The notes beneath the pieces are model-generated. The model worked only from the letters and a program-made list of their open reading frames with translations. It made no database searches and was not told the origin of the DNA. Made by a program: the position numbers and the translations under genes. This document shows positions 1 through 8,039 of a stretch of 63,096 nt of DNA, one piece after another. The stretch covers positions 1 to 63,096 of the forward strand of contig JAJXUW010000002.1 in NCBI GenBank assembly GCA_021782545.1. The letters are read 5' to 3'. This DNA is from Deltaproteobacteria bacterium. GTDB lineage: Bacteria > Desulfobacterota > Desulfuromonadia > Geobacterales > Pseudopelobacteraceae. Numbering within the stretch: the stretch's first letter is position 1; each line of letters starts with the position of its first letter.

Positions 1-163
1 CCTTGCGCTCGGCCTCGTCCAATTTTTTGGCGCAGAAGGCGGCCTGTTTCACCCCCTCCTCAAAGGCCTTGATGGCGTCATCCAGCGGCAGGGTGCCACT
101 TTCCAGCCTCCGCACAACCTCTTCCAGTTTTTTCAGTGAGGTCTCGAATTTTTCCGCTGCCAT
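1..163 (-). CDS. xseB: Exodeoxyribonuclease VII small subunit, N-terminal part (cut by window edge)
   Basis: The first 54 codons are present, read leftward from an ATG at 161-163; the rest lies outside the window. The peptide begins MAAEKFETSLKKLEEVV and continues RRLESGTLPLDDAIKAFEEG, the conserved small-subunit signature of exonuclease VII. This subunit forms a helical hairpin and binds XseA to degrade single-stranded DNA. A Shine-Dalgarno GGGGAG lies 5 bases before the ATG, and a promoter lies just upstream at 194-221, so the gene is probably not read only from the lipid operon that ends at 218. The family is usually about 75-80 residues, so roughly two thirds is visible. Confidence 0.9.
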   Translation of the reverse strand, partial: MAAEKFETSLKKLEEVVRRLESGTLPLDDAIKAFEEGVKQAAFCAKKLDEAERK

Positions 164-193
164 CGGTTCTCCCCTGCGTAAAAGTGGGCATTC

Positions 194-221
194 ATTATAC
201 AAGATACGGCACCCACGTCAA
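194..221 (-). promoter_or_regulatory. Sigma-70 type promoter for xseB
   Basis: On the minus strand TTGACG (216-221) and TATAAT (194-199) are separated by 16 bases. The predicted start near 187 gives a leader of about 24 bases with a good GGGGAG ribosome site. The -35 box overlaps the stop codon of the last gene of the lipid operon (stop at 218-220), so it marks the boundary between the two units. Confidence 0.65.
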
Positions 222-1609
222 TGACCGCCTGACAAGGGATGCTGATGGCTGCGCTCCAGCCGTTTGATCATCTTCCAAAGGGGGCCGCGCACCTTGAAGA
301 TCCGCATCGCCTCCAGCATGGCCGGGCTGACATTCACCTCCAGCCCCGGCACGATCCAGTTCCTGCGCTGCATCGCCTGTTCGGTGACGAGTGCCGAGAG
401 CCGGTCTTTCACACCGGGCGCCAGATAGAAGACCGGCTGCAACAGATCGGTCTCCGCGGTGATCACCCCCTCATCGAGGGCCGTTCGATACAGGGGGGTA
501 CCGGGGTAGATACGGATGCCGGTCATGGCGATCACGGCAGTGGGCGCCAGTTCATCCATCAGCCGGAAACTCTCTAAAACGGTCTCCTCGGTCTCGCCCG
601 GACCACCAAACAGCAGGTAGTGGGCAACGTCCATCCCTGCCTCGCGGCACAGTCGCGTGGCACACCGCACCTGTTCAACGGTAAACGATTTCCGCAGATT
701 TTCCAGCATGACAGACGAGCCGGAATCGGTGCCGAACTCCACCCCATCACACCCGGCCCGCTGCATCAGCCCCAACAGGTGCGGGGTGATGAACTCGGGG
801 TTGATAAAGGCCGACCAGCTGACCCGCAGGCCGGCATCCACCATGGCGTTGCAGAGCTGCTCGGCAAAACTGACCGGATAGTTGAAGATGTCATCGACAA
901 AGTAGAGGTAATCCACCCCGAACTGGTCAACCAGCGTCCGTATCTCGGCAATGATCTGATCGACCTGCCGCAGCCGCACCCGTTGCCCTTCCAACAGCGG
1001 ATAGGTGCAGTAGCTGCAGCTAAAGGGGCAGCCCCGCTTGGTCTGGAGATTGGCCATCCCCCCCTCGTTCAAGTAGCGGGCCACCTCGAACAGCTGCCGG
1101 TCGGGGGGGCCGATGGCCTGAATCGACCGCGGGGGGAGGAACGTCTCCCTGCCAGGCACCACCAGACCCGGCAGCTCGGCCGGATCGGCGCCAGAGGCCA
1201 GACAGTGCAGCAGGCGGGGCAGCAGCTCCTCTCCCTCTCCCACCACCCCGTAATCGGCACCACAGGCAGCCAGGATCTCAACCGGCATCAACGAATAGCC
1301 GGAGCCGCCCAGCACCACGGTGGCCCTGCCCGTGCAGACCGCAACCAGCTCGCGCAGGGCAGGCAGATAGGAGACCGCATCCGGCCAGGTGACGTTGTCC
1401 AGGTTGCGCAGCGAAATAACCACGACCTCCGGCTGCCGGGCGTCCAGTGCTGTGGCCACTGCCGCAAGCGGGTCGGCCTCAAAGCAGAGATCGAGGAGCG
1501 AGAGATCGTGACCCGCCTCCCGCAGCGGCCCGGCCAGAAAGGCCAGACCGATCGGAAAGACCGGATAGGGTGAGCGCTCACGATTGGCCGAGATCAACAG
1601 CAGCTTCAC
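218..1609 (-). CDS. B12-binding domain radical SAM protein (last gene of lipid operon)
   Basis: This is a protein of about 463 residues with an N-terminal Rossmann-like cobalamin-binding-type domain (about 1-150; GVVGEGEELLPRLL near 122) and a radical SAM core whose 4Fe-4S cysteines form CPFSCSYC (residues 194, 198 and 201). The usual base-off histidine motif DxHxxG is not seen, as is common in this class. The chosen start is a GTG at 1607-1609 that overlaps the thioesterase stop as GTGA, with GGGAG 7 bases upstream; an ATG at 1630 is the alternative. Class B radical SAM enzymes methylate or rearrange unreactive carbons. Its place in an ACP/acyltransferase operon suggests a lipid substrate (inference). 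The exact reaction is unknown. Confidence 0.8.
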   Translation of the reverse strand: MKLLLISANRERSPYPVFPIGLAFLAGPLREAGHDLSLLDLCFEADPLAAVATALDARQPEVVVISLRNLDNVTWPDAVSYLPALRELVAVCTGRATVVLGGSGYSLMPVEILAACGADYGVVGEGEELLPRLLHCLASGADPAELPGLVVPGRETFLPPRSIQAIGPPDRQLFEVARYLNEGGMANLQTKRGCPFSCSYCTYPLLEGQRVRLRQVDQIIAEIRTLVDQFGVDYLYFVDDIFNYPVSFAEQLCNAMVDAGLRVSWSAFINPEFITPHLLGLMQRAGCDGVEFGTDSGSSVMLENLRKSFTVEQVRCATRLCREAGMDVAHYLLFGGPGETEETVLESFRLMDELAPTAVIAMTGIRIYPGTPLYRTALDEGVITAETDLLQPVFYLAPGVKDRLSALVTEQAMQRRNWIVPGLEVNVSPAMLEAMRIFKVRGPLWKMIKRLERSHQHPLSGGH

Positions 1610-2034
1610 GGCGTCTCTCCCGCTGCCCATCGCTGCATCTGCGCCACCCGCGGGGCCACCGCATCCGGCAGCCTGAACTGCAGCATCCCCTGCAGGTCGG
1701 TCAGGGCATGCGTTGTCCGGGCAGTGGCGAGCCTGCTGCCATCGTCGCTGGTAATCTCGCTCACAAAGATCAGGTTGGCCGCCTCGCTCGCCTCCAGGGT
1801 GGTGCGGATGGTGAGGGTGTCATCGCAGCGTGCCGGTCGCAGGTACTTGATCTCCAGCTGTACCACCGGCCCCAGAAACCCCAGTTCGGACAATTGGAAC
1901 GGATCGAGGCCGAAACGCCGGGCAAGGTTGGTGCGTCCCACCTCCAGCCAGCTTACATAGTGGCCGTGCCAGGCCACCCGGTAGGCATCCACCTCATTAA
2001 AGCGGACCGTTATGTTGGTTTCGTCCCAGATCAC
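1606..2034 (-). CDS. Hotdog-fold acyl-CoA/acyl-ACP thioesterase (4HBT family)
   Basis: About 142 residues from the GTG at 2032-2034, which overlaps the upstream stop as GTGA; an ATG at 2058 would add 8 residues and a larger overlap. The N-terminal region VRFNEVDAYRVAWHGHY matches the 4-hydroxybenzoyl-CoA thioesterase / YbgC family, where this helix carries the catalytic acid (here the Asp in EVDAY, in place of the common DTD) and contacts the thioester. The family hydrolyses acyl thioesters. In this operon it could release a modified chain from the dedicated ACP or proofread wrong acyl groups (inference). The substrate cannot be read from sequence. Confidence 0.82.
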   Translation of the reverse strand: MIWDETNITVRFNEVDAYRVAWHGHYVSWLEVGRTNLARRFGLDPFQLSELGFLGPVVQLEIKYLRPARCDDTLTIRTTLEASEAANLIFVSEITSDDGSRLATARTTHALTDLQGMLQFRLPDAVAPRVAQMQRWAAGETP

Positions 2035-2876
2035 GCTGCCGCCTCCGCATCGATCCAACGGTTGAATTTGGTCAGGGCCTGGCCGCTGCCCACCTCGCAG
2101 AAACGGGTGCAGCCGGCGGTACGCAGATGCCGCCAGGTCTGTTCCCAGTAGACCGGCTGCAGCAGTTCGTTCACCACAAAGGACGGGATGGCCGAAGCGG
2201 TCAGGCGGGTCTGGCCGATATGCTCCACCAGCGGCACCAACGGTTCCTCAAACCGGCAATCGGCGACGATTGCAGCCAGTTGGCCGCTTAACTCGGCCAT
2301 CAGCGGGGTATGCAGCGGCGCCTCACAGGGAAACTGACTCACCGAGAATGCCCCCGCCTCCTGGCAGGCTGCCAGGGCCGTTTCAACGGCTGACGCCGTC
2401 CCTGCCAACAGAAAATGGCTGGAGGTGTTGTAGTTGGCCAGATAGGCCCCGCTCCCGCCTACTGCCGATTCCAGTGCCTGGCGTCTGATGCCGACGGCGC
2501 AGCCCAGGGCGTAGGACTGCCGGTCTCCCATGGCGGCCATGCAGGTACCGATCCGGCCAGCCAGCGCCAGGGCATCCCCTTCAGCAATGCTGCCGCTTAC
2601 CGACAGGGCGGCATAGATGCCCAGCGAATGTTCGGCGATCAGATCAGGCCGTTCTCCGTCACGGCGCAACCGTCGGGCCCGGTAGAGCGACATGGCCACG
2701 CCGTAGAGCTGCAGCATGGTATGGTGGCTTACAAGGCAGCCGGAAAGTGCACGATGATTGACCAGATCATAGCCGCAACACTCCCGGCAGAGCCGGTCGA
2801 TGTCCCGGAAATCGTCATCTTTGGGCAGCGCGGCCTCCCGTTTCAACGGTTGGCCGGGAAACAGCCAGAGGGTCAT
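2031..2876 (-). CDS. FabD-like (malonyl-CoA:ACP transacylase-type) acyltransferase
   Basis: 281 residues from the ATG at 2874-2876, which overlaps the preceding stop as ATGA. The acyltransferase nucleophile elbow is EHSLG (Ser84; GHSLG in canonical FabD), the active-site histidine is in PLHTPLM (His189), and an arginine in LAGRIGTCM (about 108) sits where FabD binds the malonyl carboxylate. The N-terminus reads FPGQPLKRE instead of the usual GQGSQ loop, so the oxyanion-hole region differs from housekeeping FabD. The family moves an acyl group from CoA to an ACP thiol. The likely partner is the ACP at 6876-7133 (inference). No ketosynthase accompanies it, which makes a standard chain-extension role uncertain. 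Confidence 0.8.
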   Translation of the reverse strand: MTLWLFPGQPLKREAALPKDDDFRDIDRLCRECCGYDLVNHRALSGCLVSHHTMLQLYGVAMSLYRARRLRRDGERPDLIAEHSLGIYAALSVSGSIAEGDALALAGRIGTCMAAMGDRQSYALGCAVGIRRQALESAVGGSGAYLANYNTSSHFLLAGTASAVETALAACQEAGAFSVSQFPCEAPLHTPLMAELSGQLAAIVADCRFEEPLVPLVEHIGQTRLTASAIPSFVVNELLQPVYWEQTWRHLRTAGCTRFCEVGSGQALTKFNRWIDAEAAA

Positions 2877-4300
2877 GGCGCCACTCCTGCCATGGCCGGA
2901 CAGGAGGCGTAATACTCCTTTAGGTATTCTGCTGGTTTCATCATGGTCTGCGTGCGCCACAACACCTTGATAATGTAGGGGATCTGCGAGGGGCGCACCT
3001 GGCGCACCCAGTCCAGGATTCCCTTGTCACCAGCAGTGTTCAGGATCGAACGCCGCCAGGTCTCGGCGTACAGTTCGAAAAACCGCCGCGGCCCGAGCTT
3101 CGGCTCCCACAGCAGATGGTGCATGTCGAAGTTGGCCCAGGGCTGCCCGGCCGCCTTGTGGGCCACCGACCGGTAGTAGTCGGTACCGGGCAGCGGGGTC
3201 AGGATGGTAAAGCCGGCCCGCTGCAGGCCATACCGTTCCACAAACCCCCACAACTGGTGAAAGTCCTGTTCATCCCATTCCGGGTCCACCAGGAAGTTGC
3301 CGTTGATGCCGTACGAGAGCTCACGGGCGATCCGCACCGCCTCGATGCTTTCCGTGATGCCGGAGTCCTTGTCTAGGCCCTTGAGGCCACGGTCACTGGC
3401 CGCCTCCAACCCCAGAAAAATATCGAAATCCTTGGCCAGTGGCCGCCAGGCGGCCATGATCTCGGCGCTCCTGCAGATCAGATCGGTGCGGGTCTGCACC
3501 AGTATCCAGCGCTTGTAGACGCCCCGTTTTTTGAGCGCCGCGGCAAGCTCCAGGCTACGGGCGGGGTTGTGCCAGAACAGGTCGTCCGCCACAAAGACCG
3601 CATCGCCGCTCTCTGCAAAATCCTCCACCACCGCCTCTATCGAACGCTCGCGGCAGGTCCGATCGTAGAGCTGCCAGACCGAGCAGAATGAGCAGCGGTG
3701 CGGGCATCCCCGGGCGGTCTCGATCAGCCAGACCGGCTTGAACAGCAGGCAGTGGTACCCGTTGCGGTGCTGTTTGACCAGCTGCCGTGCCGGTAACGGC
3801 ACCAGATCGAGGGACGGACGCTCCGCCAGTTCCGGGGTGGCGATCCATCCGTCAGCGGTGTGCAGCCGCAGACCGGGCACCTGGGTTAACGCCGCCCCCT
3901 GCTCAAGACACTGCGCCACGCGCGGCATCAGTACCTCGCCATCCTCCACCATCACGGCGTCAACGACGTCATCCTCCAACGGACCGCTGAAGGCCGCCGC
4001 GGCATGCCCCCCCACCATGATGAACGCCTCCGGCGCCAGCCGCCGCACCTCGCGGGCGGTTGCCAACACCCGGTCGAACTCCAGGGTATGCAGACAGCTG
4101 ATGCCCACCAATCGGGGCCGGCAACGTCGCACCCAGGTGGCAAGGGCAGGCCTGAAACGCAGATCGGCGATGGTTACCTGGTGGCCCGCCTGCAACAGGG
4201 CAGCGCCGATATACTCAAGCCCCAGCGGCTCCACGCAAAAGAACGGGCCAAGCCCGAACCGATCGTTACCGGGATGGGGACGCAACAGCAGGATGTTCAT
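2873..4300 (-). CDS. B12-binding radical SAM protein resembling hopanoid C-3 methylase HpnR
   Basis: 475 residues from the ATG at 4298-4300, overlapping the upstream stop as ATGA. The N-terminus MNILLLRPHPGNDRF followed by VEPLGLEYIGAALLQAGH is a cobalamin-binding-type Rossmann domain. The radical SAM cysteines are in CPHRCSFC (199, 203, 206), followed by SVWQLYDRTCRERSIEAVV and then VADDLFWHNPARS. From memory these blocks resemble HpnR, the B12-radical SAM enzyme that methylates hopanoids at C-3; this has not been verified by alignment. No squalene-hopene cyclase or other hpn gene is in the window, so the substrate may be a hopanoid made elsewhere or a different lipid. Translational coupling links it to its neighbours. 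Confidence 0.75.
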   Translation of the reverse strand: MNILLLRPHPGNDRFGLGPFFCVEPLGLEYIGAALLQAGHQVTIADLRFRPALATWVRRCRPRLVGISCLHTLEFDRVLATAREVRRLAPEAFIMVGGHAAAAFSGPLEDDVVDAVMVEDGEVLMPRVAQCLEQGAALTQVPGLRLHTADGWIATPELAERPSLDLVPLPARQLVKQHRNGYHCLLFKPVWLIETARGCPHRCSFCSVWQLYDRTCRERSIEAVVEDFAESGDAVFVADDLFWHNPARSLELAAALKKRGVYKRWILVQTRTDLICRSAEIMAAWRPLAKDFDIFLGLEAASDRGLKGLDKDSGITESIEAVRIARELSYGINGNFLVDPEWDEQDFHQLWGFVERYGLQRAGFTILTPLPGTDYYRSVAHKAAGQPWANFDMHHLLWEPKLGPRRFFELYAETWRRSILNTAGDKGILDWVRQVRPSQIPYIIKVLWRTQTMMKPAEYLKEYYASCPAMAGVAP

Positions 4301-5577
4301 GGTGCTGTGTTCTCCTGTGCATAAATACCGCCACGACGCAAGATGTTGTACAGCAGATTGATCCCCTTGCCGGGACTCTGCAGCACACGGCCGGCGATAG
4401 ACGACCAATGGTACGCCTCACGACGGGCCTCCTGCCATCCCTGGTAGAGCCGCTTTGGTGTCATCTGTCTTGGCCGGTAGACCACCTGACCATGATCGTA
4501 GCGCTGCCAGTCGGTATGCAGTAAACGCCCCTCCTGTTGGAACTGCTGAAACAGGGCCGTCCCGGGGTAGGGGGTCAGGATGTGAAAGGTGGGCAGGCTG
4601 ACAGCGCATCGTTCAAGATACCGCACCGTACGCTCGAAGATCCCCTCATCGTGGTCGTCGAAACCGAAGATCACCGATCCCTCCACCACCACCCCGGTAT
4701 CGCGGATCCGTTTGATAAGCTCGGCCTGGGAGGAACGACCGGCGGTCTTGGGGTGGTTGGCAAAGGCCCCATCGGCCGATTCAAGCCCCACAAAGATGCC
4801 GATACAGCCGGAATCCGCCAAAAGCCGCACCAGTTCGGGGTCTTCCGCGAAACGCAGGTTCGCCTGCCCGCCCCACTTGAGGCCCATGCCGGCCATCCCT
4901 TTCAAGATCGGTCTGGCGCGTTCAGGATCGCCCAGAATGTTATCGTCCAAAAACACCATCAGCCCCGGTTCAAAACTTGCCAGTTCCGCCAGGACATCAT
5001 CAGGATCGCGATAACGGAAGCTACGGCCGAAATAGGGGGTAACGGTACAGAACGGGCAGTCATAGGGACAACCGCGACTGGCCTGCAGGGTACGGGTAGT
5101 CAGATACCTGCGGGAGCCCAGAAAATCGCGACGCGACCAGGGGATAACCAGGCGGTTGCCGCTGGGAACCGACCGGTAGAACTGTTGTAACCTACCCTGC
5201 TGCAGATCGTCCAACAGACCAGCCCATACCGGTTCGGCCTCACCGATCACCACGCTGTCGGCATGCCCGATCGCCTCATCGGGCAAGACCGTGGGATGGA
5301 TGCCGCCCAGCGCCACGGGAACGCCGCGTACCCTGAACCGGTCGGCGATCTGATAGGCCCGCACCGCCTGATGGGTCATGGCGGTAATCGCCACCAGATC
5401 ATAGTCCCCGTCGAAATCAATCTCCTCCTGCACCTCGTCGGCCAGCAACACCTCCCATGCAGGCGGCGTCGCGGCAGCCACCTGCTTAAGGGATAGTGAC
5501 GGCAGCTGAAACCGTTTGACCCACCCCAATCTATGGGTGGCAGGATAGACCAGCAGCAGACGCGGCCGCCTGTTCAT
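4297..5577 (-). CDS. B12-binding radical SAM protein, tandem paralogue A
   Basis: 426 residues from the ATG at 5575-5577 (ATGA overlap with the upstream stop). The N-terminal cobalamin-type domain carries GGIHPTVLPDEA (about 91-102) and DSVVIGEAE. The 4Fe-4S cysteines are in CPYDCPFC (170, 174, 177). It is clearly related to the next upstream gene: both have PSLSL or PTLSL, then VAA.TPP.WEV near residue 30-42, and GG.H...LPDEA. The radical SAM core ends in a conserved FHILTPYPGT block. The family is radical methylases and related enzymes, and the substrate is not identifiable. Two closely related copies side by side suggest successive chemically similar steps or paralogue specialisation (inference). 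Confidence 0.8.
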   Translation of the reverse strand: MNRRPRLLLVYPATHRLGWVKRFQLPSLSLKQVAAATPPAWEVLLADEVQEEIDFDGDYDLVAITAMTHQAVRAYQIADRFRVRGVPVALGGIHPTVLPDEAIGHADSVVIGEAEPVWAGLLDDLQQGRLQQFYRSVPSGNRLVIPWSRRDFLGSRRYLTTRTLQASRGCPYDCPFCTVTPYFGRSFRYRDPDDVLAELASFEPGLMVFLDDNILGDPERARPILKGMAGMGLKWGGQANLRFAEDPELVRLLADSGCIGIFVGLESADGAFANHPKTAGRSSQAELIKRIRDTGVVVEGSVIFGFDDHDEGIFERTVRYLERCAVSLPTFHILTPYPGTALFQQFQQEGRLLHTDWQRYDHGQVVYRPRQMTPKRLYQGWQEARREAYHWSSIAGRVLQSPGKGINLLYNILRRGGIYAQENTAP

Positions 5578-6860
5578 GCCCCGACCCGTTTCCTGCGGAT
5601 GGCTGCACGGAAACCGATATTCATCACCCCGAAGACCTGCAACGATCGGTGCAGTTTGAACAGCCGCCGGTACATGGAACCAAAGGAATAGAACGAGCGG
5701 CAGATCTGGTCGTAGCCGTCCTGCAGTTCCTGCACGGTCATCCCGCTGGGCTGGAAGGTGACATGCTCCATGTCGTAATCCTGCCAATTGTTGTTGAAGA
5801 TGCGGCCTTCCGCCTCCAGACGCCTGCGGACGGTGGTGCCGGGGTACGGCGTCAGGATCGGGAAGATGGCCGACTCCAGCCGGGCATCCTCACAAAAACG
5901 TAAGGTCTGCTCGAACACCGCCGGGGTATCGCCGTCGCAGCCCATCACAAAGGAGCCCAGAATGCCGATACCGTGATCGCGGAACTGCTGGGCGTATTCC
6001 TTGTAGGACACCGCCTTGTTGGTGACCTTGCCCATGGCGACCAGGGAGGACTGATTCAGCGATTCAAACCCGACAAACATCCCCACGCAGCCTGATTCGC
6101 CGGCAGCCTTGAGCATCTCCCGATCCTCGGCAAAATCGATCGGCGCATGGGAGAGCCATTTGATCCCCATCCCCTGCATCCCCTCGAACAACGGCAGGGA
6201 GTAACGGCGGTCGGCCACGATGTTGTCATCGACAAAAAAGACGAACGAATTGACCCTACGCAGCTGTTCCAGTTCGGCCAGCACCTGCTCAACCGGCCGT
6301 TTGCGGTAGTTGCGGCCATAAAAAGCGGTTACGGAACAGAACTCGCAATCAAAGGGGCAGCCACGGGTAGTCTGGATGGTATTGGTAAAGAAATGGCCGG
6401 AACCCTTAAAAATATCCCTGCGGGCCGGCGGGATCAGACTGGCGTCCAGCAGGCCATCGGCCCGGTAGACAGGCTGCAACCGGCCGGCCTGGAAATCGGC
6501 CAGCAGCTGCGGCCAGACCAGCTCCCCCTCCCCTACCACCACGCTGTCAACATGCTGGAGCGCCTCGTCCGGCAGGTTGCTGGCGTGGAAACCGCCCATC
6601 ACCACGGTCTTGCCCCGTTCACGAAAGGCATCAGCCAGCTGGTAGGCCCGGGTGACCTGGGCGGTCATGGCGGTCAGGGCGATCAGATCGGCATCGCTGT
6701 CAAACGGCGTAGGCTTAATGGCGTCATCATGAAACGCCACCTCCCACTGCGGTGGCGTCACCGCCGCAACAGCCGCCAGCGACAGGGTGGGGAACTTGAA
6801 GCCGAGTTCTCCCCACAGCCGCCCTTTGGGCCAACCTGGGGACAGGAAGAGGATCTTCAT
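5574..6860 (-). CDS. B12-binding radical SAM protein, tandem paralogue B
   Basis: 428 residues from the ATG at 6858-6860, 15 bases after the ACP stop. The cobalamin-type domain contains GGFHASNLPDEA (about 89-100) and DSVVVGEGE; the radical SAM cluster is CPFDCEFC (168, 172, 175). The C-terminal third has a PILTPYPGTTVRRRL block and a basic tail. It is a paralogue of the gene at 4297-5577. Being placed directly behind the ACP and ahead of paralogue A, it is probably co-translated with both. No DxHxxG cobalamin histidine is visible. The reaction is inferred only at class level: radical methylation or rearrangement. Confidence 0.8.
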   Translation of the reverse strand: MKILFLSPGWPKGRLWGELGFKFPTLSLAAVAAVTPPQWEVAFHDDAIKPTPFDSDADLIALTAMTAQVTRAYQLADAFRERGKTVVMGGFHASNLPDEALQHVDSVVVGEGELVWPQLLADFQAGRLQPVYRADGLLDASLIPPARRDIFKGSGHFFTNTIQTTRGCPFDCEFCSVTAFYGRNYRKRPVEQVLAELEQLRRVNSFVFFVDDNIVADRRYSLPLFEGMQGMGIKWLSHAPIDFAEDREMLKAAGESGCVGMFVGFESLNQSSLVAMGKVTNKAVSYKEYAQQFRDHGIGILGSFVMGCDGDTPAVFEQTLRFCEDARLESAIFPILTPYPGTTVRRRLEAEGRIFNNNWQDYDMEHVTFQPSGMTVQELQDGYDQICRSFYSFGSMYRRLFKLHRSLQVFGVMNIGFRAAIRRKRVGA

Positions 6861-6875
6861 CCGAAGTTCCCTGGG

Positions 6876-7133
6876 CTAGTTGCGCTGTTCGGCGATATAG
6901 GCGGCCATGGCCCGCACCGAGGCGAACACCTTGGTGCCGGTGTCAGCATCCGGCACCACCACACCGAACTCCTTCTCCATGGCCACCACCAGCTGCAGGG
7001 CATCGATGGAATCAAGCCCCAACCCCTCGCCAAACAGAGGGGCATCGCTGTCGATCTCATCGGGGGCCATCCCCTCGATCCGCAGTGCGTCAATGATCAT
7101 CTGCTTTACCTGGGGTACCAACTCATCAGACAT
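6876..7133 (-). CDS. Dedicated acyl carrier protein
   Basis: 85 residues with the phosphopantetheine attachment site GLGLDSIDAL (Ser42) and the helical ACP pattern around it. Two ATGs are possible (7137-7139 and 7131-7133). The second is chosen because AAGGA stands 6 bases before it, but abuts the first. It overlaps the upstream acyltransferase gene by 8 bases. It is not the housekeeping acpP, which normally lies in a fab cluster, and its helix-III region VVVPDADTGTKVFASV differs from standard AcpP. It most likely carries the acyl substrate on which the surrounding radical SAM, acyltransferase and thioesterase proteins act (inference). Confidence 0.88.
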   Translation of the reverse strand: MSDELVPQVKQMIIDALRIEGMAPDEIDSDAPLFGEGLGLDSIDALQLVVAMEKEFGVVVPDADTGTKVFASVRAMAAYIAEQRN

Positions 7134-8025
7134 GTTCATTCCTTTGCGTAGAGTTCCAGAAATCGAAAAATGTATACCACTGATCGGGATACTGCCGGAT
7201 ATACCGTTCAAACACCCGCGCAAGACGGCTCATTCCCTCCTGTACCACCTCGCGGTTGTGGCCCGGACGTCCCGAAAAAAAGATCGCCTCCTCCATCAGT
7301 GTGGCGTAGCGCCCATCCGCCTCAAGTACCACAAACACAGGGATTAGCGGCGCTCCGGTGGCCAGTGACAAATGGGCGGCACCTGCCGGCAACGATGTCG
7401 GCCGGCCGAAGAACGGCACCGTAACGGTATTGGACGAACCATCCCGGTCGCCGATCAGACAGACGATCTCGTTACGACGCAAGGCATTGACCGCCTCGAT
7501 GATGGCCAGGGGTGAGCTGTCGTCACGATCAACGTAAATAACGCCGATGCCCCGTTCCTGCCGGACCTGACGACGCTGTTCATTAAACTTTTCGTCCGGC
7601 TCCCGAAAGGTGAGTACATTGACCGTGTAGCCCAGATCGGCCAGCCCCAGCCCCCCCAGCTCCCAGGTGCCCAGATGGGGCGAGATCAGGATCGCGCCGG
7701 TGCCGGCGCTCAATGCCGCTTCAAGTGGCCGGGGGTCACTACGCCTGCCGATCAGCTTCTGCAAGGCCTGGCCGCGCAGCCGGGACATGAGCACCAGATC
7801 GCACCAGTTGCGGCAAAATTTGTACATCATGGAGAAGACCAGTCGTTCAACATCCCGCCGGCCGGTCACAATCACAAGATTTTTTCGGGCTGCCCGGCGT
7901 TGGGGGACCGCCAGCAGATAGGAGCAGAGCGCTGCCACCCCTGCAAACGGCGGAATCAGCCAGCGCGGCACCAGACGGGTCAATACCCCTATCAATGCCA
8001 GATTGGAACTGCTGTACAGGGCCAT
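7126..8025 (-). CDS. LpxL/HtrB-type lysophospholipid acyltransferase
   Basis: 299 residues from the ATG at 8023-8025; a longer reading frame upstream is non-conserved. One hydrophobic segment near residues 8-40 anchors it in the inner membrane. The catalytic motif HLGTWE (His117, Glu122; HX4D/E) is in the context ILISPHLGTWELGG, and a second block GDRDGSSNTVTVPFFGR matches LpxL/LpxM-type enzymes. The family transfers acyl chains from ACP to lipid A precursors or, in other clusters, to glycolipids. Its overlap with the dedicated ACP gene suggests that ACP is its acyl donor (inference). It is preceded by GGGG and sits 14 bases after the stop of the SPASM gene. Confidence 0.85.
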   Translation of the reverse strand: MALYSSSNLALIGVLTRLVPRWLIPPFAGVAALCSYLLAVPQRRAARKNLVIVTGRRDVERLVFSMMYKFCRNWCDLVLMSRLRGQALQKLIGRRSDPRPLEAALSAGTGAILISPHLGTWELGGLGLADLGYTVNVLTFREPDEKFNEQRRQVRQERGIGVIYVDRDDSSPLAIIEAVNALRRNEIVCLIGDRDGSSNTVTVPFFGRPTSLPAGAAHLSLATGAPLIPVFVVLEADGRYATLMEEAIFFSGRPGHNREVVQEGMSRLARVFERYIRQYPDQWYTFFDFWNSTQRNEHV

Positions 8026-8039
8026 CCGCCGCCCTACCC

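Noticed and set aside
620-1573. A 317-codon plus-strand open frame opposite a radical SAM gene
   Set aside because: Composition is rich in His, Gln, Arg and Pro as expected from the reverse reading of a GC-rich gene; the minus-strand frame has clear radical SAM motifs. It is a shadow.
6147-7151. A 334-codon plus-strand open frame across a radical SAM gene and the ACP gene
   Set aside because: It spans two well-supported minus-strand genes and has no recognisable domain.
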